This document shows positions 8,992 through 17,735 of a DNA stretch of 64,000 bases, piece by piece. A model generated the notes under the pieces. That model made no database searches, was not told where the DNA came from, and saw nothing but the letters and a program-made list of their open reading frames with translations. Positions within the stretch are counted from its first letter, which is position 1. Every line of letters starts with the position of its first letter. The stretch is taken from the NCBI GenBank assembly GCA_024276495.1, contig JAJRXC010000083.1, forward strand, positions 52,252 to 116,251. Reading direction: 5' to 3'. The stretch is from Actinomycetes bacterium (lineage in GTDB: Bacteria; Actinomycetota; Acidimicrobiia; Acidimicrobiales; Aldehydirespiratoraceae). Both the position numbers and the translations under genes were made by a program.

Positions 8992-9453
8992 CTACTCCTC
9001 ACCGATGTCCTCGTTCCACAGGAGGGGCTCGGCCGCGATGAACTCCCGCATCATGGCGACACACGTCGGGTCCTCGGCCACCACGACCTCGACACCACGC
9101 GACGCCAGCTGTGCCTCGCCGCCGAGGAAGGTCTCGTTCTCGCCGATGACGACGCGGGGGATGCCGTAGAGCAGGGCCGCGCCGGTGCACATGTCACACG
9201 GTGACAGGGTCGTGTAGAGCGTCGCTCCCGCGTAGGCCGAAGCCGGGAGCCGTCCCGCGTTCTCCAGGCAGTCCATCTCCGCGTGGAGCACCACACTGCC
9301 CCGCTGGACTCGGCGATTGTGGCCCCGCCCGACGATCTCGCCGCCGATCATCAGAGCGGATCCGATCGGGATCCCCCCTTCGGTCCGTCCGGCTCGGGCC
9401 TCGTCGATCGCGGCATCGAGGCCGCGGCGATCGTCGGCGTCGAGCAGCATCAC
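8992..9453 (-). CDS. Cytosine deaminase, yeast FCY1-like
   Basis: A 153-aa zinc deaminase of the cytidine-deaminase fold. The ligands are His57 and catalytic Glu59 in HAEMDC, with Cys86 and Cys89 in SPCDMC. Unlike the usual bacterial CodA, which is a TIM-barrel amidohydrolase, this protein resembles the small fungal cytosine deaminase throughout: LENAGRL, TLYTTLSPCDMCTGA, YGIPRVVIGENETF and even the end WNEDIGEE. It should convert cytosine to uracil for pyrimidine salvage, though guanine or other nucleobases are possible. It is convergent with the GDPD gene and divergent from the CAP/SLH gene. Confidence 0.85.
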   Translation of the reverse strand: MMLLDADDRRGLDAAIDEARAGRTEGGIPIGSALMIGGEIVGRGHNRRVQRGSVVLHAEMDCLENAGRLPASAYAGATLYTTLSPCDMCTGAALLYGIPRVVIGENETFLGGEAQLASRGVEVVVAEDPTCVAMMREFIAAEPLLWNEDIGEE

Positions 9454-9561
9454 AACGTTCCCGATCTCGTCATCACCGGGATCCTAGAGGCCCGGCGAAG
9501 ATGAGCCGAATGACCCACGGCGCAGGGTCAAGTGGCCTCGACGACATGCCGTAGCCACAGC

Positions 9562-11232
9562 ATGGCAATCGGGCGACTGCGAGGTGCGTTGATGGCAGGG
9601 CTGGTGCTCGCGCCGTCCGCCGCGATCGCACAGCTCTCCCCGGCGATCGCCGCCGAGACGACCGAACCACAGGAACCGCCGTGGATCGACACGTCGAACC
9701 GCGCCGAGGTTCTCGATGGCTATCTCGTCGAGTTCGACCGGGTCGAGCCCGACAGCGGCTACGACGGCGACGCCGCGAGCTGTGTCGCCGGCTCCACGAC
9801 CCAGGAGTACCGCGACAGCATCGTGGCGCGGGTGAACTGGTACCGGCGCATGGCCGGCCTGGGCCCCGTGTCCGAACGCGTCGACTACTCGACGGCAACC
9901 CAGGACGTCGCCATGATGATGTCGGCCGCGGGTGCCCTGTCGCACGCGCCGGGCGCCGACTGGCCCTGCGCCACCGCGGCCGGAAGAGACGCGGCCCCGA
10001 AGAGCAACCTCGCCCTCGGCATCAGCGGCCTCGACGCGATCGACGCCTACGTCCGCGACCCCGGGAGCAACAACTTCGCGGTCGGCCACCGCCGCACGAT
10101 CTTCTACCCCCAGCTCCGCGAGATCGGCACCGGCGACGTCGAGACCCGAAACGGCACCTGGGCCGCCAACACGCTGCGGGTGTTCGACGACAACCTCTGG
10201 GGAACACGACCGGAGGTGCGCGAAGAACGCGGGTTCGTGGCCTGGCCGCCGGCCGGGTTCGTCCCGGCCGAGACCGCGTGGGGCCGCTGGTCGTTCTCGC
10301 TTCCCGGAGCCGACTTCAGCGCGGCGACGGTGTCGGTGACCGACTCCCTCGGCGCGGTCCAGGTGACCGTTCTCGACCGCATCCAGGCCGAGAACCCCGA
10401 CAGCCTCATCGCTCCGGAACCCAGCATCGTCTGGGCGGTGGGCGGCGACACGAACTCGACGCCTCTCCCCGCGCCGACCAACGGCGACGAATGCTACGAG
10501 GTCACGATCGGTGGGGTGACCGTCGGTGGCGTCACCCAACCCGTCTTCGGCTATCGCACCTGTGTGATCGACCCGACCGCCGACCCGGCCACGACACCGT
10601 CGTCGGCAACGACACCGAACCGCGGGCCCGCGTCGTCCGCCGACTGCGGAGGGATCGAGTTCGGCGTCTGGACCGTGCCCTGCTGGAGTGAGGGTGCGAC
10701 GCTCGGCGGGTTCACCGATGTCGTGCTCGACTGGCAGCGCGAGCCGGTGGCGTGGCTCGTCGGCAACGCGATCACGACGGGGATCACGCCGACCCGGTTC
10801 GAGCCCGCGGCGCCGCTGTCCCGGGCGCAGGCCGCGACCCTCATCTGGCGCACCGTCGGTTCCCCGGAGCCACCCACCGACGCGCCCTCGTTCGTCGACG
10901 TACCCGACGACGCCTACTACCGGAACGCCGTGCGTTGGATGGCCCGCTACGGGATCACGACCGGAACCGGCGGCGACCTGTTCTCCCCGGCCGCGCCGGC
11001 GACGCGCGCCGAGTTCGTGACGCTGCTGTGGCGCCTGGTCGACCAGCCCGCCGTCAACGACACCCTCGGGTTCACCGATCTGACCGCGCCGTGGCAGATC
11101 GCACCGGTTCGCTGGGCCGCCACCGCGAAGATCACCACCGGAACCTCGACCACGACGTTCTCACCCGACCTCGCGGTGAGCCGCGGCGAAGCCGCTGTCC
11201 TGCTGGCCCGTTTCGGTGCGGCCATCTCGTGA
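9562..11232 (+). CDS. Secreted CAP-domain protein with three SLH repeats
   Basis: A 556-aa exported protein. A cleavable signal peptide (AAIAQ at about 22-26, no lipobox Cys) is followed by a CAP/SCP-like domain (VARVNWYRRMAGLG, then LSHAP and NLALG, with GHRR further on), then a Thr/Pro/Ser-rich hinge. Three SLH-like repeats follow: GFTDV...GITPTRFEP, FVDVPDDAYY...GGDLFSP and FTDL...STTTFSPDL, each ending in a hydrophobic helix. SLH repeats in actinobacteria usually hold a protein to the cell wall, so this is probably a surface CAP protein of unknown ligand. The ATG at 9562 is preferred to a GTG 30 bases upstream because it begins the signal peptide. Confidence 0.82.
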   Translation: MAIGRLRGALMAGLVLAPSAAIAQLSPAIAAETTEPQEPPWIDTSNRAEVLDGYLVEFDRVEPDSGYDGDAASCVAGSTTQEYRDSIVARVNWYRRMAGLGPVSERVDYSTATQDVAMMMSAAGALSHAPGADWPCATAAGRDAAPKSNLALGISGLDAIDAYVRDPGSNNFAVGHRRTIFYPQLREIGTGDVETRNGTWAANTLRVFDDNLWGTRPEVREERGFVAWPPAGFVPAETAWGRWSFSLPGADFSAATVSVTDSLGAVQVTVLDRIQAENPDSLIAPEPSIVWAVGGDTNSTPLPAPTNGDECYEVTIGGVTVGGVTQPVFGYRTCVIDPTADPATTPSSATTPNRGPASSADCGGIEFGVWTVPCWSEGATLGGFTDVVLDWQREPVAWLVGNAITTGITPTRFEPAAPLSRAQAATLIWRTVGSPEPPTDAPSFVDVPDDAYYRNAVRWMARYGITTGTGGDLFSPAAPATRAEFVTLLWRLVDQPAVNDTLGFTDLTAPWQIAPVRWAATAKITTGTSTTTFSPDLAVSRGEAAVLLARFGAAIS

Positions 11233-11296
11233 CCCGGAATCGGAGGATTCCCGCGCCGTCGTGAACCGTCCGGCCTTCGCATCTCGATAGAGGGGG

Positions 11297-11304
11297 AAAG
11301 GAGG
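11297..11304 (+). promoter_or_regulatory. Strong Shine-Dalgarno for the hydroxylase gene
   Basis: AAAGGAGG lies five bases before the ATG at 11310. It is among the clearest ribosome sites in the window and fixes that start. Confidence 0.75.
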
Positions 11305-11309
11305 CCCAT

Positions 11310-12335
11310 ATGAGGTCAACACTTCCCCCACCACCCCGACGCCCGGCCCCGCCGCCGACCTCGGCGGCAGCATCGAGCCTCGCGCCGCCACCTCCCCGCC
11401 CCGACCGGCGCCGAAACCGCACCGGATGGCGTCTGGTTCGCTGGTTCCACGTCGTCGCGATCGCGGTGGCGATCGTGACGAGCATCGTCTTCGGCTATGG
11501 GGAAGCGGGCGGAATCGTCGCCTTGTTCATCATCATCGTGCCGTTCGAGAAGATGTTCCGTCGCCACGATCAGCGCATCCGACGACCCGGGCTCCGGACC
11601 GACCTGACGTACGCGATCGTCTCCCCCGTCCTCAACGTGGCCGGGGTCGTGGCCGGTGTCATGCTGGCCGTGGTGTTCTTCCCCCTGTTCCTTCCCGCCC
11701 TCGCCCTGCGGCCGCTCGTGCTCGGTCAGCCCAGCTGGCTCATCGCCATCGAGGCGATCCTGCTGCTCGACATCTTGATCTACTGGACCCACCGGCTGAG
11801 CCATGAGGTCGGCTTCTTCTGGCGGTTCCACTCGATCCATCATTCGAGCGAGAAGATGGACTGGATCTCCGGCATCCGTGCCCATCCACTCGACGGCGTC
11901 ATCATCGTGGTCCCCGCGGTGTTCCTGCTCGTCGCCGGATTCGACTTGGAGGTCGTGGGCATCGCCGCGGTGGTCCAGACCGTCCTCGGGTTGATGGCGC
12001 ACGCCAACGTCCGCTGGCGACTGCGACCGCTTCACCGGATCGTCATGACCCCGGAGTTCCATCACTGGCACCATGCGAACCATCCCGAGTCGATCCACAC
12101 CAACTACTCGGTGTTCCTGCCGCTTTGGGACATCGTCTGGGGGACGTACTACATGCCCGCCGATCGGCGACCGCAGGTCTACGGCCAATCGGAGAACACC
12201 CCGCCGAGCGTGCCGGCGCAGATGCTCGCCCCATTCTCCAAGCCAATGCGGGAGCGCTATCCGTTCCCGCCGGCCTGGCGGGCCCGGCTCCTCCGACTCG
12301 TGCCCTTCCGCCGGCGCACCGTCGCGGCTTCCTAG
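11310..12335 (+). CDS. Sterol desaturase / fatty acid hydroxylase family membrane enzyme
   Basis: A 341-aa integral membrane di-iron enzyme. A Pro-rich cytoplasmic N-terminus (1-40) is followed by membrane spans around 45-75, 95-130 and 185-215. The histidine clusters are THRLSHE, HSIHHSSE and HHWHHANH in the usual spacing, giving the eight or more His ligands for two irons. Family members hydroxylate or desaturate sterols, carotenoids or fatty acids; the substrate cannot be told from sequence. The gene ends one base before the sigma-factor start and could be cotranscribed with it. Confidence 0.87.
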   Translation: MRSTLPPPPRRPAPPPTSAAASSLAPPPPRPDRRRNRTGWRLVRWFHVVAIAVAIVTSIVFGYGEAGGIVALFIIIVPFEKMFRRHDQRIRRPGLRTDLTYAIVSPVLNVAGVVAGVMLAVVFFPLFLPALALRPLVLGQPSWLIAIEAILLLDILIYWTHRLSHEVGFFWRFHSIHHSSEKMDWISGIRAHPLDGVIIVVPAVFLLVAGFDLEVVGIAAVVQTVLGLMAHANVRWRLRPLHRIVMTPEFHHWHHANHPESIHTNYSVFLPLWDIVWGTYYMPADRRPQVYGQSENTPPSVPAQMLAPFSKPMRERYPFPPAWRARLLRLVPFRRRTVAAS

Positions 12336-12336
12336 C

Positions 12337-12885
12337 ATGACGTTGGTGGCCACTGAACCCGCGGCAACCGCCGCCGAGGACGTCGAGATCGTCCGGCGCG
12401 TCGCCGCCGGCGACCGGGCGGCGCTCGCCGAGCTCTACGAGCGCCACGCGGGTTGGCTCCTGACCCGGCTCCAGCGTCGGTGCGGCAACCCCGAGCTCGT
12501 CGACACCGCCCTGCAGGACACCTTCCTCGCGGTGTGGCGGCAGGCCGGCCGCTACCAGTCGAGCGGTGAGGTCGGCGCGTGGCTCTGGACGATCGCGCTG
12601 CGTCGCCTCATCGACCAGCTCCGCAGGCGACCGCCACCGGCACCCGTCGCGAATGCCGCTCCCCTCGCCGACGTGATCACACAGGAGATTCCCCTCGCCC
12701 TCGGCCATACGGAGCTGGGCGCCGCCTTTGCCGCGCTCGATCCCGACCTTCAAGCGGTCATGGCCGCGACCGCCCTCGACGGGCTGACCAACCGCGAAGC
12801 AGCCGGCCTGCTCGGCATTCCCACCGGCACCGTCAAGTCCCGGCTTGCCCGGGCCCGCCAGATCCTTCAGGAGCAACTGAGATGA
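12337..12885 (+). CDS. ECF-type RNA polymerase sigma factor
   Basis: A 182-aa sigma-70 family protein. Region 2 covers about residues 17-85 (LYERHAGWLL through TALQDTFLAVWRQAGRY and WLWTIALRRLIDQLRRR), and region 4 covers about 125-180 (AFAALDPDLQAVMAATALDGLTN and GTVKSRLARAR). There is no extra C-terminal domain. It starts directly after the hydroxylase stop and its own stop overlaps the next start (ATGA), tying it to the membrane protein downstream, which is the natural candidate anti-sigma factor. Confidence 0.9.
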   Translation: MTLVATEPAATAAEDVEIVRRVAAGDRAALAELYERHAGWLLTRLQRRCGNPELVDTALQDTFLAVWRQAGRYQSSGEVGAWLWTIALRRLIDQLRRRPPPAPVANAAPLADVITQEIPLALGHTELGAAFAALDPDLQAVMAATALDGLTNREAAGLLGIPTGTVKSRLARARQILQEQLR

Positions 12886-13658
12886 CCATCCAGGATTTCG
12901 ACGCGGCGATGACCCGGGCGGCCGGCCGCCCCCGATATCTGGGTGGCGCCGGTGCCGCCGCTGCCGACCCGCGACGGCTCGCGGCCAACCTCGCCGCGAT
13001 CGACGCCGAGATCGACGCGCCGGCACCGGGGGTTCTCGCCCGGATCCTCTCGCGCCTCGGGGTCGGCGAGGGAACCGTGCCCCTGGTGACGGCGACCCCG
13101 GCGCTGCGTCGGTCCTGGATCGTCGCGGTCACCGTCGCGGTGCTGTTCGCGTTGAGCGCGGCCAACTCGAACACGGGCGACGGGGTCGATCGGATCGTCG
13201 TCTTCTTGACCCTCGCTCCCCTCATTCCCCTGGTGGGGGTGGCGCTCGCGTTCGGACCTCGTGTCGATCCGACCCACGACGTCGCACTGGCCGCGCCGAT
13301 CGACGGCTTTCGGCTTTTTCTCATCAGAGCCCTCACCGTCGTGGGTGCGAGCACCCTCGCGTTGGTGATCGTGTCGCTGCTCGTCCCCAGCGGCGGCGTC
13401 CACCGGGTGGCCTGGCTGTTGCCCGCGGTGGCCGCGACCACCGTGACGATGGCGTTGTCGACCCGCTTCGATCCTCGCGTGGCCGCCGCCACGGTGGCTG
13501 TCGGCTGGCTCGTGATCGTCACCGTCGCCGTGTCGGCCACCGATGCCGCGGCCACGTTCGGCGCGACGATGCAGGTCCTGAGCCTGTTCGTCACCGGCGG
13601 CGGCGCCGTCGGCCTCTTCCGGCGCCGTCGCCGCCTCGACGTCATGTCCGACCGATGA
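12882..13658 (+). CDS. Six-span membrane protein, probable sigma partner
   Basis: A 258-aa protein with a cytosolic N-terminal part of about 80 residues and six hydrophobic segments (about 85-103, 110-130, 146-170, 178-196, 205-224 and 228-248). It overlaps the ECF sigma gene upstream and the ABC ATPase gene downstream by four bases each, so the three are translationally coupled. I see no zinc-finger HxxxCxxC motif of classical anti-sigma factors. It may hold the sigma factor at the membrane, serve as part of the ABC system, or both. No family is recognised. Confidence 0.6.
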   Translation: MTIQDFDAAMTRAAGRPRYLGGAGAAAADPRRLAANLAAIDAEIDAPAPGVLARILSRLGVGEGTVPLVTATPALRRSWIVAVTVAVLFALSAANSNTGDGVDRIVVFLTLAPLIPLVGVALAFGPRVDPTHDVALAAPIDGFRLFLIRALTVVGASTLALVIVSLLVPSGGVHRVAWLLPAVAATTVTMALSTRFDPRVAAATVAVGWLVIVTVAVSATDAAATFGATMQVLSLFVTGGGAVGLFRRRRRLDVMSDR

Positions 13659-14497
13659 CCGCGCCGACCGTCGCCGTCGATTCGATCATCCACTGCTACG
13701 GCGCTCGGCCCGCCCTGTCGATCAGCCGGCTCGTGTTCGAGGGCGGGTCGACCGCCGTGCTCGGGCCGAACGGCTCGGGCAAAAGCACCTTGTTGCGGCT
13801 CCTCGCCACCGTTGCCGAGCTGCAGGAGGGAACGATACGCGTCGACGGCCTCGATCCGACCGATCAGCTCCAGCGCACCGCGATCCGTCGACGGATCGGC
13901 TATGTGGCGCAGCACGACGGGTTCCCCACCCGAATGAGGGTCGATGCGTTCTGTGACTATGTCGGGGCACTCAAGGAGATCGACTCGGCCCGGCTCCGCC
14001 GACGGTGGACCACATGGGCGCTCGATCAGGTCGGTCTCTCCTCGGTGGCCCACGACCGCATCGGCTCGCTCAGCGGCGGGATGCAGCGGCGGTTGTCGAT
14101 CGCCCAGGCGCTGCTCGGCAACCCCGATCTCCTCATCCTCGACGAGCCGCTGGCCGGTCTCGACGCCGAACGACGGGCCGAGATCGCGAATCTCTTCGTC
14201 ACGCTGGCCGAGTCGGTCACGATCGTGTGCGCCACCCACCACGCCGAGGAGCTGGCGACGTTGTGCCACCGGGTCGTGGTGGTCGACGGCGGCCGGCCGG
14301 TCTTCGTGGGCACACCCGGTTCGCTCGCGGCCCGGGCCGAGGGTCGGGTGTGGGAGACGACGACTGCCGTTCCCGCCGCGGTGTCCCGTGCGATCGGTCC
14401 CGGACGTTTCCGCTGCGTCGCCCACGCAGTACCCGCCGGCGAGAGTCCGGTCCCCCCTTCGGTCGCCGACGGCTACCTCGCCGTGGTCCACCCGTGA
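13655..14497 (+). CDS. ABC transporter ATP-binding protein
   Basis: A 280-aa ATPase subunit. Walker A is GPNGSGKST (about 39-47), then the Q-loop region YVAQHDGF, the signature LSGGMQRRLS, Walker B LLILDEP with a D-loop GLDAE, and the switch His in CATHH. A short C-terminal extension of about 60 residues follows. It is coupled to the membrane protein upstream. A dedicated permease is not found downstream: only a very short reading frame follows before an oppositely oriented gene, so the transporter operon may be cut short here. Confidence 0.88.
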   Translation: MTAPTVAVDSIIHCYGARPALSISRLVFEGGSTAVLGPNGSGKSTLLRLLATVAELQEGTIRVDGLDPTDQLQRTAIRRRIGYVAQHDGFPTRMRVDAFCDYVGALKEIDSARLRRRWTTWALDQVGLSSVAHDRIGSLSGGMQRRLSIAQALLGNPDLLILDEPLAGLDAERRAEIANLFVTLAESVTIVCATHHAEELATLCHRVVVVDGGRPVFVGTPGSLAARAEGRVWETTTAVPAAVSRAIGPGRFRCVAHAVPAGESPVPPSVADGYLAVVHP

Positions 14498-14583
14498 CGC
14501 TCGTCGCCGCGGAACCGGCCGGCGTCGGCGACATCCCGATCCCGCCCGTTCGCCCGGTTCGACGACTCAGGATTCGAGGGTGA
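14494..14583 (+). pseudogene. Possible truncated next gene of the sigma/ABC operon
   Basis: A GTG overlaps the ATPase stop (GTGA), as in the other couplings of this operon, and opens a frame of only 29 codons that runs into the end of the convergent sulfotransferase. Its beginning, MTLVAAEPAG, resembles the start of the sigma protein (MTLVATEPAA), which may be coincidence. It could be the stump of a permease gene lost when the sulfotransferase block came to lie here, or an unused frame. Confidence 0.3.
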
Positions 14584-15805
14584 TGTCGTAGCGGGCGATG
14601 TAGTCGGCGAAATCGGACCGGAGGGCGGACTCGTCGAGACCGAGGGCGTCGGGGTCGTAGCGGTGGGCACCGAACTTCCCCTTCGGCTTGTCGGCCAGGT
14701 AGTGGGGAATCGACGTTCGCATCTCATCGGGGAAGTCCAGCCCGAGATGGGCATAGGTCCGCTCGATCGCCGCGACCGGGTCGGCCATGAGGTCCGTGAA
14801 GTGCAAGTCGGCCATCTGCGCTTCCGGCACGTCACCGGCGGCCCGCTGGCCCATCACCAGGCCGAGCATCAGCTGGTATGCGAGCGACATCAGCGGGCCA
14901 CGACCCGACTTGTCGAGCTCGACGCTGCGCATCCAGTGCAAGGTGGCCGTGAGGTTGGCGCTCGAGCCGACGAACTTGAGCGGATCCCGGTGGGTGTGGA
15001 TCATCCGGGCGTCGGGGTAGACGGCGAGCAGATCGGCGAGCGAGCCGAGATGGGCGGGGGACTTCAGCAGGAACGTCTGCGGCGTCCCGTCGAGATGCTG
15101 GAGCGTCTGGAGGAACCGGCGGTGCCATGCGTAGATCGGACCGAAGTCGGTGCCCATGCCGAGCCCGTCGACATCGCCGAGATCGTGCATCATCGGCCAG
15201 TGCCAGCTGCGAAACTCGGGGGCGCAGAAGTGCACGCACTCACACGGCAGGTCGCTGCGCAGCTCGTGCATCGTCATGAACTCGGGCTGGATGTCGGCCC
15301 AGAGCTCCTGTTCCGGCTCGCTGCACTGCGCGGCGTCGAGCCCGCCGGCCCCGGCCGGCGGGCCGAGAGGATGATGGGCCTCGTGGGCGATGACCGGGCG
15401 CAACGCGGGGTCGAGGGCCAACAGCTCCAGCAGGATCGTGGTGCCGGTCCGCGGCGGACCCAAGATGAACTCCGGCGCGGTGACCGGCGTGGCGAGGGCG
15501 TCGGGTTCTCGACTCCACAGATCGGCGAGCCGGAGCCGCAGCTGCAGGCAGCGCAACAGCTCGCCGCGGGCGCTGAGCCGCCCGATGACCGTCAACGCCG
15601 CGTTCTTCTCGAGTGCGCCGAGCAGGAGCCGGAAGGCGGGTTCCCAGTCGTCGTCGCCGAAGTCGTCGAGCCCCATGGAGGTGCGGGCGGCGTCGATCAG
15701 CTCGTCGGGGTCGAGGCCGACCATCAGGGCCGGGTCTCCCACCGACGAGCCGAAGAGGTTGAGCCGTCGGACCCACTCCGGACGTATGAGTTCATGTTCG
15801 CTCAA
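14567..15805 (-). CDS. PAPS-dependent sulfotransferase family protein
   Basis: A 412-aa sulfotransferase-fold protein. The 5'-phosphosulfate loop is ILGPPRTGTTILLELLALDP (about 113-132), and the 3'-phosphate site lies around THRDPLKFVGSSAN (about 265-280). These enzymes, common in actinobacteria, move sulfate from PAPS to small hydroxylated molecules; the acceptor is unknown. Its start overlaps the end of the MFS gene by 14 bases, forming a minus-strand operon of three genes. Part of its N-terminal region (from about residue 35) is repeated as a broken copy at 24493-24720. The gene ends inside the stump of the opposite operon. Confidence 0.83.
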   Translation of the reverse strand: MSEHELIRPEWVRRLNLFGSSVGDPALMVGLDPDELIDAARTSMGLDDFGDDDWEPAFRLLLGALEKNAALTVIGRLSARGELLRCLQLRLRLADLWSREPDALATPVTAPEFILGPPRTGTTILLELLALDPALRPVIAHEAHHPLGPPAGAGGLDAAQCSEPEQELWADIQPEFMTMHELRSDLPCECVHFCAPEFRSWHWPMMHDLGDVDGLGMGTDFGPIYAWHRRFLQTLQHLDGTPQTFLLKSPAHLGSLADLLAVYPDARMIHTHRDPLKFVGSSANLTATLHWMRSVELDKSGRGPLMSLAYQLMLGLVMGQRAAGDVPEAQMADLHFTDLMADPVAAIERTYAHLGLDFPDEMRTSIPHYLADKPKGKFGAHRYDPDALGLDESALRSDFADYIARYDITLES

Positions 15806-16988
15806 CGTGGGCTCCCGTTTCTCCGATCACCAGCGCGATCCATGCCACACCAGCCGCGAGCGTCGCGGCAAGCGCGAGCGCCGCGGCGCCGACCCCGTAG
15901 ACGTCGGCGGCCCACCCCACGAGCAGTGGTCCGACGAAGGTGCCCGCGCCGAGCAGCGTGTGGAACCCGGCGAGAAACGGGCCTTCTTCGCCCGTCGGTG
16001 CGAGATCGGTGCTGAGAGTGATCAGCGTGCCGGAGCTGAGCCCGTTGCCGATCCCCATCACGACGCCGGCGATCACCGCCTGCGCCACCGAGTCGGCCAG
16101 GCCGAGCAGGACGAGCCCCGCGGTCATCAGCGAGAACGCCGGCACCATCGACGCGAGCCGACCGCGGCGATCCATGAGCCAACCCGACACCGGGAAGAGC
16201 AGGAAGTCGGCCGCGGTTCCGACCGCGACGAGCATGCCGATGGCCGCCGCGTCGAGGGCGAGCTCGTCGCCGATCAGCGGGATGACGACATAGCGTCCCT
16301 CGCGGGCCGACATGACGAGCAGGGGCCCGATTCCCGCGTGCATCAGCCCCCGACGGTTCCTCCAGATCGACGGGCCGACCCGGAGCCGGTCCGCGGCCGA
16401 CGTGACCGGTCTGGTGTCGCGCCCGCCGGGGAGCAGGATCCACACGAGACCGGTTGCGGTGATCCCGCCGGACAACGAGAACGCGGCGTTGGCCCCCCAA
16501 TGCTGGGAGACGAACCCTCCGAGCAGCGGGCCCAGCACGAAGGCCAGACGGTGCATGCCACCGATCAGGGCGTTGACCCGGCCCCGAAGTCCGATCTCGA
16601 CCGAACGGGCGACGAAGAGTTGGCGCGACTGGGTGACGCCGGCGAGTCCGAAGCCGTAGGTGACCCGCATGATCACGAGCGCGACCGCGACGTCGGTCAC
16701 CCCGAGCACGGCCGCGGTTCCGGCGAGCACGAGCAACGAGACGACGAGGAGACGATCGGTCCCTCGTCGTTCCGCGAGGGAGCTGGCCGGCAACCCGCCG
16801 AGCGCCGAGCCGATGCCGGCCGACGCGGTGACCACACCGATGAGCGAGAGTCGCATCCCGGATTGTTCGAGATAGATCGGGAACACGGGGAGCAGCACGC
16901 CGACCCCGAGGGTGGTCATCGCCCACGGGAAGTAGACGGGGACCGCGAGCCGTCGGAGCTCGGGCCGAAGCGGCGCAGGGGCAGTCAC
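15792..16988 (-). CDS. MFS transporter
   Basis: A 398-aa major facilitator with 12 hydrophobic segments. It has the typical loop 2-3 region GGLPASSLAERRGTDRL and its internal repeat SGWLMDRRGRLAS between spans 8 and 9. The start is a GTG at 16988, leaving two bases after the stop of the upstream gene; the open frame continues far upstream but without transporter character. The substrate is unknown. It is placed between an unknown gene and a sulfotransferase, so it might export or import the molecule those enzymes handle. Confidence 0.85.
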   Translation of the reverse strand: MTAPAPLRPELRRLAVPVYFPWAMTTLGVGVLLPVFPIYLEQSGMRLSLIGVVTASAGIGSALGGLPASSLAERRGTDRLLVVSLLVLAGTAAVLGVTDVAVALVIMRVTYGFGLAGVTQSRQLFVARSVEIGLRGRVNALIGGMHRLAFVLGPLLGGFVSQHWGANAAFSLSGGITATGLVWILLPGGRDTRPVTSAADRLRVGPSIWRNRRGLMHAGIGPLLVMSAREGRYVVIPLIGDELALDAAAIGMLVAVGTAADFLLFPVSGWLMDRRGRLASMVPAFSLMTAGLVLLGLADSVAQAVIAGVVMGIGNGLSSGTLITLSTDLAPTGEEGPFLAGFHTLLGAGTFVGPLLVGWAADVYGVGAAALALAATLAAGVAWIALVIGETGAHVERT

Positions 16989-16990
16989 GA

Positions 16991-17668
16991 TCAGTCGGCG
17001 TCGGTTCCGATGACGACCGGGTGAAACGGTGAGGACCAGACCCGGACGGGGATGTCGACGAACGGGTCGACCGTGGAGGGTTCCCGGTGGAACGCGATGG
17101 CGATCCGGCGGGTGGCCGGATCGATGTCGCCGTCCCAGCTCGACGCCATGATGCGGTGCCGGGGACGCAGGACGACGATCGAGTCGACCGCGGCCGCCGG
17201 TCTGGGTGACCAGACCGGCCCGTGTCCGTCCGGATCGTCGATGTCGTACATCGCCACGGAGATCATCGGGTAGCCGTGATCGAGGGCGAGGGCCGGGGGG
17301 ACGCCGGCCGGGTCGGCCCGCCACACATCGGTCGGCTCGTAGCTCCACGTGTGAAGGTGTTCGCGCTCGACGAAAAGACGGTCCTCGCGGACCGCCACGC
17401 CGACCTGTTCGGTGGCGAAGGCCACCCGCGCGTCGTCGAGGCCGGGCAGCACGAAGTAGAGGGCCAGGCGGAGTGCGGTGCCGGGTCGCACGAACCGGCC
17501 GGCCGAAAAGACCCCGGGGGCCGCGAGCCCCGCGGTGTAGTAGTGGTCCCGTCCGTACCAGCGATCGAACGCCTGCTCGTGCCCGGGCGTCGGCCGGATC
17601 AGGGCGAAAACCATCGATCCGATCCGCACGATCCCTTCGTCGTCGACCACGTTCTCGCCGGACCCCAT
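16991..17668 (-). CDS. Conserved hypothetical protein, possible dimeric alpha-beta-barrel fold
   Basis: A 225-aa soluble protein with no recognised family. Residues 17-65 (MVFALIRPTPGHEQAFDRWY, then GVFSAGRFV) look like the start of an EthD/ferredoxin-like dimeric barrel, which often binds small aromatic or polyketide-like ligands. The second half contains YPMISVAMYDIDD, which could be a second copy of the same fold. It heads the operon that continues with the MFS transporter and sulfotransferase. It is divergent from the LLM oxidoreductase, with about 67 bases between the starts. Confidence 0.6.
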   Translation of the reverse strand: MGSGENVVDDEGIVRIGSMVFALIRPTPGHEQAFDRWYGRDHYYTAGLAAPGVFSAGRFVRPGTALRLALYFVLPGLDDARVAFATEQVGVAVREDRLFVEREHLHTWSYEPTDVWRADPAGVPPALALDHGYPMISVAMYDIDDPDGHGPVWSPRPAAAVDSIVVLRPRHRIMASSWDGDIDPATRRIAIAFHREPSTVDPFVDIPVRVWSSPFHPVVIGTDAD

Positions 17669-17735
17669 CTGCCGATCATGCCAAATGTGAGCGCCGGTAC
17701 CTCACGCGATCGCTCCGCCACGTAGCGTCCCGCGC

